DNA of 64,000 nt from Halomonas cerina (GCF_014192215.1 NZ_JACHXP010000001.1:124001-188000), one strand, 5' to 3'. Positions 1 to 9,328 are shown, counted from the stretch's first letter. Numbers and translations are program-made. The notes: generated by a model not told the origin, from the sequence alone.

Positions 1-677
<677 letters not shown>

Positions 678-838
678 GACCTGTCCTTCGTGAAGAGTGG
701 CTGTCGATGATCTGCTGGTTCGGGTTGTCGATGCGGCGCTCGGCAAGCGTCATGCAGTAGGCAAACAGGGGCTTAAATTGTAGCATCACGCCGCGCGGCT
801 CGCATCGCCGTGGCGGGGCTTCACACGGGGAGGAGGGG

Positions 839-1918
839 ATGCGCAGACAATGGTGGATCGTCGCCGCCGTGGCGGCGGTGGGGTTATGGTTCTTCATCAG
901 CATCGAACCGGTGCTGATGCCCTTCTTCGTGAGCATGATCCTCGCCTACTTGGGCGACCCCCTGGCCGATCGCCTGGAGGCCATGGGCCTTTCCCGTCGT
1001 CTGTCCGTGTCGCTGGTGTTTTTGCTGCTGACGCTGATCATCGTGCTGACCCTGGTGGTGGTGGTGCCGATCCTCGGGCGCCAGCTCGGCCAGCTGGTCG
1101 AATCGCTGCCGGCGGTGCTCAACTGGATGCAGGTCACGGTGGTCCCGCACATCCGCTCACTGACCGGCATGGACCTCTCTACCGACTTCGACCAGATGCG
1201 CCAGGCCCTGGTCGATAACTGGCGCCAGACCGGTACCCTGGCCGCGACCCTGCTGACCCAGGTCTCGAAGTCCGGGCTGGCACTGATCGCCCTGGTGGGC
1301 AACCTGGCACTGATTCCGGTGGTCACCTTCTACCTGCTGCTGGACTGGGACATCCTCGTGGCCAAGGTGCGCGGCTCGTTGCCACGCAGCTGGGAGCCGG
1401 CGGCGGTGAAGCTGGCCAGCGAGTGCGACGAGGTGTTGTCGTCCTTCTTGCGTGGGCAGCTGATCGTGATGCTCTGCCTAGGCGTGATCTATGCCGTCGG
1501 CCTGTCGTTGCTCGGGGTGCGTTTCGGCCTGCTGATCGGCCTGCTGGCGGGACTGGCCAGTATCGTGCCCTACCTCGGGGTCATCGTCGGCATCGGCGTG
1601 GCCGAGGTGGTGGCCTTCTTCCAGTTCGACGACTGGCTGATCCTGCTCGCCGTGGCCGGGGTCTTCGGGTTCGGCCAACTAGTGGAGAGCACGGTGCTCC
1701 AGCCCAAGCTGCTGGGTGACAAGATCGGCCTGCACCCGGTCGCGGTGATCTTTGCGGTGCTCGCCGGCGGCCAGCTGTTCGGCTTTACCGGCGTCCTGCT
1801 GGCGCTGCCGGTGGCGGCCATGGTCATGGTGGTGTTGCGTTATCTCCATGAGCGGTATAAAAACAGCAGCCTCTACGACGCCGGCCGCCACCGCATCCAC
1901 GACGAGGAGTCGCCATGA
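839..1918 (+). CDS. AI-2E family transporter / PerM-like permease
   Basis: A 359-residue polytopic inner-membrane protein. Hydrophobic segments occupy roughly residues 7-45, 60-85, 145-175 and a block from about 205 to 340, the arrangement of the AI-2E transporter (PerM/YhhT/TqsA) family. The conserved family stretch FGFGQLVESTVLQPKLLG is visible near residue 280. Substrates in this family vary (autoinducer-2 export, Na+/H+ exchange, unknown), so none is assigned. The ATG at 839 follows a strong GGGGAGGAGGGG ribosome site. Its stop overlaps the start of hda by four bases (ATGA), so the two are translationally coupled; perM-hda neighbourhoods are common in gammaproteobacteria. Confidence 0.9.
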   Translation: MRRQWWIVAAVAAVGLWFFISIEPVLMPFFVSMILAYLGDPLADRLEAMGLSRRLSVSLVFLLLTLIIVLTLVVVVPILGRQLGQLVESLPAVLNWMQVTVVPHIRSLTGMDLSTDFDQMRQALVDNWRQTGTLAATLLTQVSKSGLALIALVGNLALIPVVTFYLLLDWDILVAKVRGSLPRSWEPAAVKLASECDEVLSSFLRGQLIVMLCLGVIYAVGLSLLGVRFGLLIGLLAGLASIVPYLGVIVGIGVAEVVAFFQFDDWLILLAVAGVFGFGQLVESTVLQPKLLGDKIGLHPVAVIFAVLAGGQLFGFTGVLLALPVAAMVMVVLRYLHERYKNSSLYDAGRHRIHDEESP

Positions 1919-2616
1919 GTCGAGCACCCGCGCAGTTGCCACTGGGCGTGGGGCTGCGCGACGACGCCACCTTCGCCAACTTCCATCCCGGGCCCAACGC
2001 CCCTCTGGTCGACCGGCTGGTCCACCAGCTCGACGACGCGGGGGAGCCCTTCCTCTATCTCTGGGGCGCCCCCGGCGTGGGGCGCAGTCATTTGTTGCAG
2101 GCGGCCTGCCATGCCGCGTCCGATCGCGATGGTCGGGCGCTCTACCTGCCGCTCGATGAACTGGGCCACTTTCCGCCCCTGATGCTCGAAGACATCGAGC
2201 GTCTCGATCTGGTAGCCATCGACGACCTGGAGCGGGTGTTGGGACGCAAGCGCTGGGAGGAGGCCTTGTTCCATGCCTTCAATCGACTGCGCGATGCGGG
2301 GCGACGGCTGGTGATTGCCGCCTCGTCGCCACCCCGCCAGCTGGCGGTGCAACTGCCGGACCTGGCCTCACGCCTGACCTGGGGCATGACCTTCCATGTG
2401 CAGGGGCTCGATGACGCGGGCCGCCTGGCGGCCCTGCAGCTGCGCGCCCGGGTGCGTGGCATGCACCTGCCTGACGAGGTGGCCCGCTATATCCTGCACC
2501 GGGGGCCGCGGCGGCTGGATGAACTCTTCGGTGCCCTCGAGACCCTGGATCACGCCTCGCTGTCGGCCCAGCGCAAGCTCACCATTCCCTTCGTCAAACA
2601 GGCGCTGGGTTGGTAG
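1915..2616 (+). CDS. hda: DnaA inactivator Hda
   Basis: Hda binds the DNA-loaded sliding clamp and stimulates ATP hydrolysis by DnaA, preventing re-initiation of replication. The 233-residue product has a clamp-binding peptide at its N-terminus (QLPLGV, residues 7-12), the family opening LRDDATFANFHPGPNAPLV, a Walker A-like loop GAPGVGRSHLL near residue 50, and the Walker B region DLVAIDDLERV. Only the AAA+ part of DnaA is represented, without the DNA-binding domain IV, which separates Hda from DnaA. The ATG overlaps the stop of the upstream permease gene. Confidence 0.95.
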   Translation: MSRAPAQLPLGVGLRDDATFANFHPGPNAPLVDRLVHQLDDAGEPFLYLWGAPGVGRSHLLQAACHAASDRDGRALYLPLDELGHFPPLMLEDIERLDLVAIDDLERVLGRKRWEEALFHAFNRLRDAGRRLVIAASSPPRQLAVQLPDLASRLTWGMTFHVQGLDDAGRLAALQLRARVRGMHLPDEVARYILHRGPRRLDELFGALETLDHASLSAQRKLTIPFVKQALGW

Positions 2617-2620
2617 GCGC

Positions 2621-3502
2621 TCACTCCTGGTCGCCGCAGAGCCGCCGGGTATCGAAGCGGAAGGAGTAGAGGATATCCTTCTTGAGAAAGCCGTAGCGGG
2701 TGAGGGTCTGCTCCCAGTCATCGGTCCTCTTGTAGTCCTTCAGGGCGTCATTCACCGCCGCTCGCAGGTCGTCGGCGTCGAGGGGGAAGGTGAAGCCCCC
2801 CCAGTAGCGCACCTCACGACCATCGACGATCGGGTCCTTGAAGTTGAACTCCGCTTGGACCTCGGGGCTCATCTCCTCCAGAGAGGAGACAGTCAGGCCG
2901 GTGGCGGCGAAGGCATCCGCTTGTCCACGGACGAGGGCGTCGATGGCTTCCTGGGGGCCTTCCAATGTCAGGATGCGCGAGGGATCGACGCCCAGCCGAT
3001 CGAAGATCTCCTCCTGGACGGTGCCTGCCTGGACGGCGACCTTGAGGCTGTCGGTGCGCTCGGCGAAATCCTCATAGGCGTCGAGCTGATGGGGGTTGGA
3101 GGCCAGTACCAGCAGGCCCTCGCCATAGGAGGTGTTGGGCTCCGAGAAGAGCACCCGCTCACAGCGCCCGGGGCGAATGGCCATCTCCGCCGCCGCCATG
3201 TCGAAGCGTCCCTCCTCGAGCCCGGGGATCAGGTCGTCGAAGTCGGTAGCGAGCCATTCGATCCGTTCGATGCCGAGCTCGTCGATAAGGTGGTGGGCGA
3301 CCTCCGGGCCGACTCCCAGTGCCTTTCCCTCGGCGTTGAGGTAGCCGTAGGGGCGTTCGTTGGCCACGGCGATACGGATGACGCCACGCTCCTGTATCTC
3401 CTCGAGGGGGGCGGCGTGCAGTGGCGTCGTCAGGGTAGCCAAGCCCAGCAGCAGGCCCGCAAGGGCGAGCCGGCCGGTCGGGTAGGGGATCGAGCGTGCC
3501 AT
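2621..3502 (-). CDS. EhuB-like periplasmic amino-acid/ectoine binding protein
   Basis: Family 3 solute-binding protein of a polar amino-acid type ABC importer, about 293 residues. A signal peptide (ARSIPYPTGRLALAGLLLG, then an AHA-like cleavage region at HAAP) precedes the type II binding fold. The core RIAVANERPYGYLNAEGKA, DFDDLIPGLEEGRFDMAAAE and RPGRCERVLFSEP closely resembles EhuB, the ectoine/hydroxyectoine binding protein, but ligand specificity cannot be fixed by eye. I chose the ATG at 3502 because GGGGAGA sits six to seven bases upstream; an in-frame ATG at 3508 abuts it. No permease or ATPase genes flank it, so it is an orphan binding protein. It converges with hda, only four bases away. 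Confidence 0.85.
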   Translation of the reverse strand: MARSIPYPTGRLALAGLLLGLATLTTPLHAAPLEEIQERGVIRIAVANERPYGYLNAEGKALGVGPEVAHHLIDELGIERIEWLATDFDDLIPGLEEGRFDMAAAEMAIRPGRCERVLFSEPNTSYGEGLLVLASNPHQLDAYEDFAERTDSLKVAVQAGTVQEEIFDRLGVDPSRILTLEGPQEAIDALVRGQADAFAATGLTVSSLEEMSPEVQAEFNFKDPIVDGREVRYWGGFTFPLDADDLRAAVNDALKDYKRTDDWEQTLTRYGFLKKDILYSFRFDTRRLCGDQE

Positions 3503-3747
3503 GTTCATTCTCCCCGCGTGCCATCGCGTTACCGCCACGGGCGTCATCATGGCACGGGGGGAGGTGTCAGGTCGCGGGTGACGATTAGGGCGATGCAGTG
3601 CATGTCATGTTGTGTGTGTCATCCAGCAGCGTCCCTGTCTCGCCAACGCTTGATCGTCAACTGTCCTTTGATGGCGACTATTAGCGTAGGCCATCCGTGG
3701 CCTGTATGCAGAGAAGACGTATTGCCCCGAGGAGACCACAGTACGCG
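3503..3747. other. Intergenic region, no gene seen
   Basis: About 245 bases between the start of the binding-protein gene and the end of the lipoprotein gene, both on the reverse strand. I see no convincing ORF, RNA gene or strong terminator hairpin. It must hold the promoter of the binding-protein gene on the reverse strand, but no clear -35/-10 pair stands out. Confidence 0.5.
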
Positions 3748-4317
3748 CTATTGGCTCAGGTCGACCTCGCGATGCTGACCATTACCCAGACTGATCTGGT
3801 GGATCACCACCTGGACCTTGCCGGTAACCGGGTCGCGCCCGCTGGCCGAGACATAGAAGTCGCCGTCGGGTAGCCCAGTCACGCGAAAGGCGCCGTTGCC
3901 ATCGGTTCGGGTGGTATGGGTATAGTCGCGTGCCCGCGGGTCGGCCGGTTCCACGGCGCGGCCGGCCAGGGCATGTTCCGCGGCCTCGGCGGAGTAGGTG
4001 GTCACCGGCGCCACGGCCACCGGACGGCGGGTCACCGGGCGACCGCTCAGGGTGAAGCGTCCACTGACGACGGCCGTGCCGCGCTTGTCGAGGCGGGCAT
4101 ACTCCTCGGCGGGGAACGCCACCTCGCGGGGCACACGGCCGGTCCTCTCTTGCGGCTTCTCGCGGTCAGGGCGGGGTGAGGGTGTGGTCGGGGCCGCCTC
4201 CGTGCTTCGGTCGATCACCTCGATGCGCTCGGTCCCGCGGTCAGGGGCGTGGGGCTCGAAGGTCTGGCAGCCGGTGAGCATAAGGCCCAGCAGGGCGATC
4301 GCGATCCAGCGTGTCAT
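3748..4317 (-). CDS. Lipoprotein with carboxypeptidase-regulatory-like domain
   Basis: A 189-residue predicted outer-membrane lipoprotein. It starts MTRWIAIALLGLMLTGCQTF, with a lipobox LTGC ending at about residue 17, then a proline-, arginine- and acid-rich linker (roughly residues 20-60). The C-terminal part (about 60-189) has a beta-sandwich pattern, VSGRFTLSGRPVTRRPVAVAP and later RTDGNGAFRVTGLPDGDFYV, typical of carboxypeptidase-regulatory-like/transthyretin-like domains. Function is unknown. The ATG at 4317 is preferred over an upstream in-frame ATG because GGGAGAG lies six bases before it and a lipoprotein signal follows directly. Confidence 0.75.
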   Translation of the reverse strand: MTRWIAIALLGLMLTGCQTFEPHAPDRGTERIEVIDRSTEAAPTTPSPRPDREKPQERTGRVPREVAFPAEEYARLDKRGTAVVSGRFTLSGRPVTRRPVAVAPVTTYSAEAAEHALAGRAVEPADPRARDYTHTTRTDGNGAFRVTGLPDGDFYVSASGRDPVTGKVQVVIHQISLGNGQHREVDLSQ

Positions 4318-4383
4318 GAAGGTCTCTCCCTTTATCGAGAACATGTTCGGGGTGGCCATGGCTCCGTGCCGGGAGAGCATAAC

Positions 4384-4418
4384 GCAAAAGGGCCACCGAT
4401 CAGTGATCGGTGGCCCTT
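4384..4418 (-). terminator. Intrinsic terminator after the phasin gene
   Basis: A perfect 15-base inverted repeat (AAGGGCCACCGATCA at 4388-4402 and its complement at 4404-4418) folds into a long GC-rich hairpin. Read on the reverse strand it ends in CCCTTTTGCG, giving a short U-tract. It lies about 40 bases past the phasin stop. Confidence 0.85.
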
Positions 4419-4460
4419 CGCGACCTCACGACGCCGGCCGTGCCGGCGCGTGCATCAAGC

Positions 4461-4829
4461 TTACTGAGCGGACTTGGTCGCCGTCTCGGTAGCCTGCTTG
4501 ACGTTGTCCTCGGTCAGCTTCTGGCTCTTCTGCACGAAGTCCTGCTGCAGAGAGACGACCTTCTCGGTGTCGCCCTTGAGGCGCTCGGTCAGGTCCTTGG
4601 CAACTTGCTGCTGGTTATCCATGTAGGCGCGCAGGCCCTCGGCGTCGCGGACGTCGAGCAGGGCACGCAGCTGGGCAAGGCCGGTCTCGGTGTAGGCCTT
4701 GCCGGCATCCAGCTGGGCATTGGCCAGCTTCTCGGCGAAGTCGACGGACAGGTTGGCGTAGGCACGGGCCGGGCCGAAGAACAGGGTTTCGAACTGTTGG
4801 GTGAACTGTTTGGTATCGACGTTTTGCAT
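4461..4829 (-). CDS. Phasin family protein (PHA granule coat)
   Basis: Phasins coat polyhydroxyalkanoate granules and control their number and size. The 122-residue protein begins MQNVDTKQFTQQFETLFFG and is almost wholly helical and amphipathic (ARAYANLSVDFAEKLANAQ, AQLRALLDVRDAEGLRAYM), the signature of the phasin_2 family, with an Ala/Lys/Thr-rich tail. There is no cysteine and no signal peptide. AGGAGGG lies about seven bases before the ATG. The gene is monocistronic, with its own promoter and a strong terminator. PHA synthase genes are not in the window. Confidence 0.9.
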   Translation of the reverse strand: MQNVDTKQFTQQFETLFFGPARAYANLSVDFAEKLANAQLDAGKAYTETGLAQLRALLDVRDAEGLRAYMDNQQQVAKDLTERLKGDTEKVVSLQQDFVQKSQKLTEDNVKQATETATKSAQ

Positions 4830-4907
4830 CGTGTGACCCTCCTGAGGGTTCGGGTGATATCGAAGGCCTTGGCGGTCGGCCGATGCCTTCCTCGTCTTGT
4901 GCGTTGC

Positions 4908-4936
4908 ACCATAGCAGAGGGGTTTGTGCAGTGCAA
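4908..4936 (-). promoter_or_regulatory. Phasin promoter with PhaR-like operator
   Basis: On the reverse strand TTGCAC (4936-4931) and TATGGT (4913-4908) are separated by exactly 17 bases and lie about 80-107 bases upstream of the phasin ATG, a good sigma-70 pair. The near-palindrome TTGTGCAGTGCAA at 4924-4936 overlaps the -35 box. TGCA-rich sites of this kind are bound by PhaR, the PHA-sensing repressor of phasin genes; that assignment is inference, since phaR is not in the window. Confidence 0.6.
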
Positions 4937-5018
4937 CATGTCGAGCCCATGATTTTGGCGAATGCCATCATGTCGTACCCGGTTACCAAAGAAGCTCCTG
5001 GTTCCGTTCGCCGATGGC

Positions 5019-6362
5019 TCACTCCAGTTCGTCGATGGCGTCGCCCAGGGCGTTGACGAGCCGGTCGATCTCGTCGCGCTCGACGATGAAGGGCAGGCCG
5101 AGTTGGAGGGTGTCGCCGCCGTAGCGCACGTAGAAGCCCTTCTCCCAGCACTTCATGGCGATCTCGAAAGGACGACGGGCCGGCTCGCCGGGGTAGGGCG
5201 CGATCTGCAGCGCGCCAGCGAGGCCGTAGTTGCGGATGTCGCTGATATAGCGCGTGCCCTTGAGGCCGTGCAGCGCCTCCTCGAAGACCAGGCTCATCTC
5301 CTGTACACGGTCGATCAGGCGATCGTTCTCGAGCACGTCCAGGGTGGCCAGGGCCGCGGCACAGGCCACCGGATGGCCCGAATAGGTATAGCCGTGGGGC
5401 AGCTCCAGCAGGTAGTCAGGGCCTCCCTGCGCCATGAAGGTATGGTAGATCTCGCCCTGCACGATGACGCCGCCCATGGGCACCGCCCCGTTGGTCAGCT
5501 GCTTGGCGACGTTCATGATATCCGGCACCACGCCGAATGCCTCGGCCCCGGTCATCGCCCCCATGCGGCCGAAGCCGGTGATGACCTCGTCGAAGATCAG
5601 CAGGATATCGTGCGCATCGCAGATCTCGCGCAGACGCTTGAGGTAGCCCTGGGGCGGCGGGATCACCCCGGCCGAGCCGGCCAGGGGCTCGACGATCACC
5701 GCGGCGATGTTGGAGGCGTCGTGCAGGGCGATCAGCTCCAGCAGCTCCTCGGCACGCTCGGCGCCCCGCTCGGGTAGGCCGCGGGTGAAGGCGTTCTCCT
5801 TGAGCAGGGTATGGGGCAGGTGGTCGGCATCGACGCCCTGGCCGAAGAGGGCGCGATTGGCACCGATGCCGCCCAGGCTGGTGCCGCCGAAGTTGACGCC
5901 GTGATAGCCCTTGGAGCGGCCGATCAGCTTGATCTTGGTCGGCTGACCTTTCTTGCGCCAGTAGGCCCGGGCGATCTTCAGCGCGGTATCGGCACTCTCG
6001 GAACCGGAGCCGGTGAAAAACACATGGTCGAGGCCCTTCGGGGTCAGCCCACGCAGACGGTGAGCCAGCTCGAAGGCCTTGGGGTGGCCGTACTGGAACG
6101 CCGGGGCATAGTCCAGCTGGGCGAGCTGCCGGGCCACGGCCTCGGCAATCTCGGGACGGCCATGACCCGCGCCGCAGGTCCACAGGCCGGAGAGGCCGTC
6201 GAAGACGCGACGACCCTCGGCGTCGGTGAAGTAGCTGCCCGCGGCACCCACGATGATCCGCGGGTCGCGCTTGAACTGGCGATTGCCGGTATAGGGCATC
6301 CAGTAGGCGTCCAGCTGCTCGATGGTCAGGCCCGCGGTTTGCTGGGAAGAACGATCTGACAT
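5019..6362 (-). CDS. bauA: Beta-alanine:pyruvate aminotransferase (class III, PLP)
   Basis: Class III omega-aminotransferase of 447 residues, very similar throughout to Pseudomonas BauA, which moves the amino group of beta-alanine to pyruvate giving malonate semialdehyde and alanine. Visible signatures are SGLWTCGAGHGRPEIAEAVA, FFTGSGSESADTALKIARAY, KGYHGVNFGGTSLGGIG, IFDEVITGFGRMG and the PLP lysine in MNVAKQLTNGAVPMGG. The ATG at 6362 is chosen over one 15 codons upstream because AGAGGG lies seven bases before it and BauA proteins start about there. The usual partner, methylmalonate-semialdehyde dehydrogenase, is not adjacent. Another omega-amino donor is possible. Confidence 0.88.
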   Translation of the reverse strand: MSDRSSQQTAGLTIEQLDAYWMPYTGNRQFKRDPRIIVGAAGSYFTDAEGRRVFDGLSGLWTCGAGHGRPEIAEAVARQLAQLDYAPAFQYGHPKAFELAHRLRGLTPKGLDHVFFTGSGSESADTALKIARAYWRKKGQPTKIKLIGRSKGYHGVNFGGTSLGGIGANRALFGQGVDADHLPHTLLKENAFTRGLPERGAERAEELLELIALHDASNIAAVIVEPLAGSAGVIPPPQGYLKRLREICDAHDILLIFDEVITGFGRMGAMTGAEAFGVVPDIMNVAKQLTNGAVPMGGVIVQGEIYHTFMAQGGPDYLLELPHGYTYSGHPVACAAALATLDVLENDRLIDRVQEMSLVFEEALHGLKGTRYISDIRNYGLAGALQIAPYPGEPARRPFEIAMKCWEKGFYVRYGGDTLQLGLPFIVERDEIDRLVNALGDAIDELE

Positions 6363-6671
6363 GGCAGCACCCTCTGTCGATATTGCCGTGGTAGGTGATT
6401 CTGGCATGCCCGGCTACCTGTCGACCCGCTATGTCGAGCCTCGCTTCAACCGCCGCTACAACCGGGGACGATGATCCCGAGCTTCCTCACGGTCGCGCGG
6501 CGAACGACGCCCACGCGCCCCCTGCTGAAACTGGCGAGACCGTATAAGGTAATCAGATTGCCTTTTGCCGGCGAGAGCGCTCCTGGTAACGCCATGGGCA
6601 CGCTACCATGGTGAAGGAAGGTAGTCGTGTGGACCGTCACGACATCCCCCATCGGACCCGAGGAGCCGAGC
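6363..6671. other. Divergent intergenic region bauA / fumC
   Basis: About 310 bases between divergent genes; it must contain both promoters. I see no convincing ORF or RNA. A TATAAG element near 6543 could be a -10 box but lacks a clear partner at the right spacing. Confidence 0.4.
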
Positions 6672-8051
6672 ATGAGCGAGCATCGCATCGAGCATGACAG
6701 CATGGGCGAGCTGGAAGTGCCCCGTCACGCCCTCTATGGCGCCCAGACACAGCGCGCCGTCAACAACTTCCCGGTCTCCGGCCAGCCCATGCCGGCCCCC
6801 TTCATCCATGCCATCGCCCGCATCAAGCTGGCGGCGGCCCGGGTCAACCGCGATCTGGAGTTGCTGGATGACGAGCGTGCCGCGGCGATCGTCGCGGCCG
6901 CCCAGGCCGTCGTCGAGGGTCAACACGATGAGCACTTTCCGGTGGACGTCTTCCAGACCGGCTCGGGAACATCCAGCAACATGAATGTCAACGAGGTCAT
7001 CGCGCGCCTGGCCAGCCAGGATGGCCTGGAGGTGGGGCCCAATGACCACGTCAACATGGGCCAGTCGAGCAATGACGTGGTGCCCACGGCACTGCATCTC
7101 TCGGCGGCCCTGGAGGTGACCCGGGAACTGCGCCCCGCCCTTGAGCACCTGCGCGGCGTGATCGACGCTCGCGCCGAAGAACTCGACGGGGTGGTCAAGA
7201 CCGGCCGGACCCACCTGATGGATGCCATGCCACTGCGCATGAGCCAGGAACTGGGCGGCTGGTCGAGTCAGGTCGGCCAGGCCATCGAGCGTCTGGACAG
7301 CGCCCTGGTGCGGCTCTGCCGCCTGGCGCAGGGGGGCACCGCGGTGGGGACCGGGATCAATGCCCATCCGGAGTTTGCCGCGCGCATGGCGCGGGACCTC
7401 AGTGAACAGTCGGGGCTGACGCTTGCGCCCAACGACAGCTTCTTCGCCAGTCTCGGCGCCCAGGACGCGGCGGTGGAACTCTCCGGGCAGCTTCGCGGGC
7501 TCGCCTGCGTGGTGATGAAGATCGCCAACGACCTGCGCTGGATGAACTCTGGCCCCTTGGCCGGCCTCGGCGAGATCGAACTCGAGGCGCTGCAGCCGGG
7601 GAGTTCGATCATGCCCGGCAAGGTCAACCCGGTGATCCCCGAATCGGCCGCCCAGGCGGCCGCCCAGGTGATCGGCCTGGATACGGCCGTCACGGTGGCC
7701 GGGCAGAGCGGCAATTTCCAGCTCAATGTGATGCTGCCGCTGGTCGCCAACAACCTGTTGACCGCGATCACGCTGATGGCCAATTCCTCGCGCCTGCTGG
7801 CGGATCGGGCCATCGCGACCTTCAAGGTGCGCGAGGATCAGCTCGCCGGACCATTGTCACGCAACCCCATCCTGGTGACCGCTCTCAACTCGGTGATCGG
7901 CTACAACGCCGCCGCCGCCATCGCCAAGAAGGCCTATCAGGCGGGTCGCCCGATCATCGATGTGGCCGAGGAGGAGACCGAGCTCACCCGGCAGGAGCTC
8001 GAGCGGCTGCTCGACCCGGCGACCCTGACCCGGGGCGGGATACCGGAATAG
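6672..8051 (+). CDS. fumC: Class II fumarate hydratase
   Basis: Iron-independent fumarase of the citric acid cycle, converting fumarate and water to L-malate as a cytoplasmic homotetramer. The 459-residue protein opens with RIEHDSMGELEVPRHALYGA and carries the superfamily motifs VFQTGSGTSSNMNVNE, NMGQSSNDVVPTALH and the signature GSSIMPGKVNPVIPE. The histidine in GRTHLMDAMPL is also present. The ATG at 6672 is preceded by GAGGAG at six bases; a longer reading from 6627 lacks a ribosome site and family similarity. Confidence 0.95.
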   Translation: MSEHRIEHDSMGELEVPRHALYGAQTQRAVNNFPVSGQPMPAPFIHAIARIKLAAARVNRDLELLDDERAAAIVAAAQAVVEGQHDEHFPVDVFQTGSGTSSNMNVNEVIARLASQDGLEVGPNDHVNMGQSSNDVVPTALHLSAALEVTRELRPALEHLRGVIDARAEELDGVVKTGRTHLMDAMPLRMSQELGGWSSQVGQAIERLDSALVRLCRLAQGGTAVGTGINAHPEFAARMARDLSEQSGLTLAPNDSFFASLGAQDAAVELSGQLRGLACVVMKIANDLRWMNSGPLAGLGEIELEALQPGSSIMPGKVNPVIPESAAQAAAQVIGLDTAVTVAGQSGNFQLNVMLPLVANNLLTAITLMANSSRLLADRAIATFKVREDQLAGPLSRNPILVTALNSVIGYNAAAAIAKKAYQAGRPIIDVAEEETELTRQELERLLDPATLTRGGIPE

Positions 8052-8057
8052 AATCTG

Positions 8058-8174
8058 AGGAAGAAGGAAGAAGGAAGAAGGAAGAAGGAAGACCGGGGAA
8101 TAGTCGTTCTTTTCTCTGTAAGGCGCGAAGCGCCACTCTTCCTTCTTCGAGCGGCGTAGCCGCGTTCTTCCCTC
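8058..8174. repeat. AAGAAGG tandem repeat with complementary arm, between convergent genes
   Basis: Positions 8061-8094 hold four full and one partial copy of the 7-mer AAGAAGG. A pyrimidine stretch CTTCCTTCTTC at about 8142-8152 is complementary to the array, so the region can fold into a large stem. Two short hairpins lie nearby (GGCGCGAAGCGCC near 8123 and GCGGCGTAGCCGC near 8154). It fills the gap between the ends of fumC and the EEP gene and may act as a bidirectional terminator. Confidence 0.75.
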
Positions 8175-9239
8175 TCAGGTCTCCTGCTCCCTCTCCCTGC
8201 CTTCCTGGATGGTTTCCCGAGCGTCCTGATGTTCTTCGCCATCGGCCTCGGGGGTCTCGTGCTCGTCGGCCCGGGAAGGCCGGTAGCACAGGGTGGCCAG
8301 GATCGGGAAGTGATCCGAGCCGAAGCGGGGCAGGCAGCGCATGGCCTTCAGGGTGAAGTGTTCGCTGACGAAGATATGGTCCAGCGGCCAGCGCAGTACC
8401 GGGTAGTCGGCGTGAAAGGTGCTGAACATGCCGCGCCCCCGGCGCGGGTCGAGCATGCCGCTGACTCGGCAGAATAGCCGTGTGGTGCGTGACCAGGCGA
8501 CGTCGTTCAAGTCGCCTGCCACCAGAGTGGGCACGGGGTTCTCATGGATCGCCTTGCCTACTAGCAACAGCTCGGCATCGCGCCACAGCGACTCCTCGCT
8601 CTCGCCGGGGGCCGGGGGCCGGGGATGCAGGGCATAGAGGCGAATCACATCGCCGCTGGGCAGTTCGACGCCGGTATGGATCGACGGGATGTCATCCTGG
8701 ATCAGCCACTTGACCTGTGGCGAGGCCAGCCGTCGCCGGGAATAGAGGTGCATGCCATAGAGGTTGTCCAGTGGGACCTTGACGCTCTCGGGCCAGTCCG
8801 GCTCGAGAGCGGCATCGAGCTGCTGTTGCCACCAGTCGTCGGATTCCAGGGTCAGCACCAGGTCGGGCTCGTGGCGTCGGATCAGCGACACCAGGGTATC
8901 GGCATGGCGGTTAGAGGTCAGCACGTTGGCGATCAGCAGCGTCAGACAGCGTGGCGCCTGGCCTGGCTGGGCCGGCTTGACCTGGATCGGCCAGACACGG
9001 GTCCAGGGCAGAATATAGTGAACCTGGATCGCCAGGGTCAGCAGGCCGGCCGACAGACCGACCCAGGACCAGGGCGGCGCGGCCAACGATGCCAGCAGCG
9101 CCACCACCACCGCCATCAGGGCGATCTGCAGGCGGGGGAATTCGCAGACGCGAATCCACCACCACTTGAGGTGCAGTCGTGGTAGCAGCGTTGCGACCAG
9201 CAGCAGGGTAGCGAGCAGGCCAAAAAAGGGGCCGAGCAT
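8175..9239 (-). CDS. Membrane-anchored endonuclease/exonuclease/phosphatase family protein
   Basis: 354 residues. Three hydrophobic segments at about residues 3-20, 38-55 and 57-77 anchor it in the inner membrane, followed by an EEP (DNase I-like) domain from about residue 95 to 315. Catalytic-type motifs visible are LLIANVLTSNRHAD (metal/Asn motif), EPDLVLTLESDDWW, VAGDLNDVAWS, PLDHIFVS and FGSDHFPI. The last 40 residues are very acidic and likely disordered. The YafD-type family has this layout; substrate is unknown (nucleic acid, phosphoinositide-like or sphingomyelin-like bonds occur in the superfamily). It converges with fumC. Confidence 0.85.
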   Translation of the reverse strand: MLGPFFGLLATLLLVATLLPRLHLKWWWIRVCEFPRLQIALMAVVVALLASLAAPPWSWVGLSAGLLTLAIQVHYILPWTRVWPIQVKPAQPGQAPRCLTLLIANVLTSNRHADTLVSLIRRHEPDLVLTLESDDWWQQQLDAALEPDWPESVKVPLDNLYGMHLYSRRRLASPQVKWLIQDDIPSIHTGVELPSGDVIRLYALHPRPPAPGESEESLWRDAELLLVGKAIHENPVPTLVAGDLNDVAWSRTTRLFCRVSGMLDPRRGRGMFSTFHADYPVLRWPLDHIFVSEHFTLKAMRCLPRFGSDHFPILATLCYRPSRADEHETPEADGEEHQDARETIQEGREREQET

Positions 9240-9328
9240 GCTGTGTCTCCGTTCGAGGTGAGCCGCGATACCGGGGGCATCCGCTGGCCCGGCACTGCCT
9301 CAGCATAGAGAACAACCGACGGGGCCGC

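Noticed and set aside
2396..3778. A 460-codon forward ORF opposite the EhuB-like gene
   Set aside because: It overlaps hda and lies antisense to a well-supported binding protein; it lacks a ribosome site and family similarity. Long antisense frames are expected in GC-rich genes.
8061..8094. CRISPR-like array
   Set aside because: Units are only 7 bases with no spacers, so it is a minisatellite. No cas genes are present.
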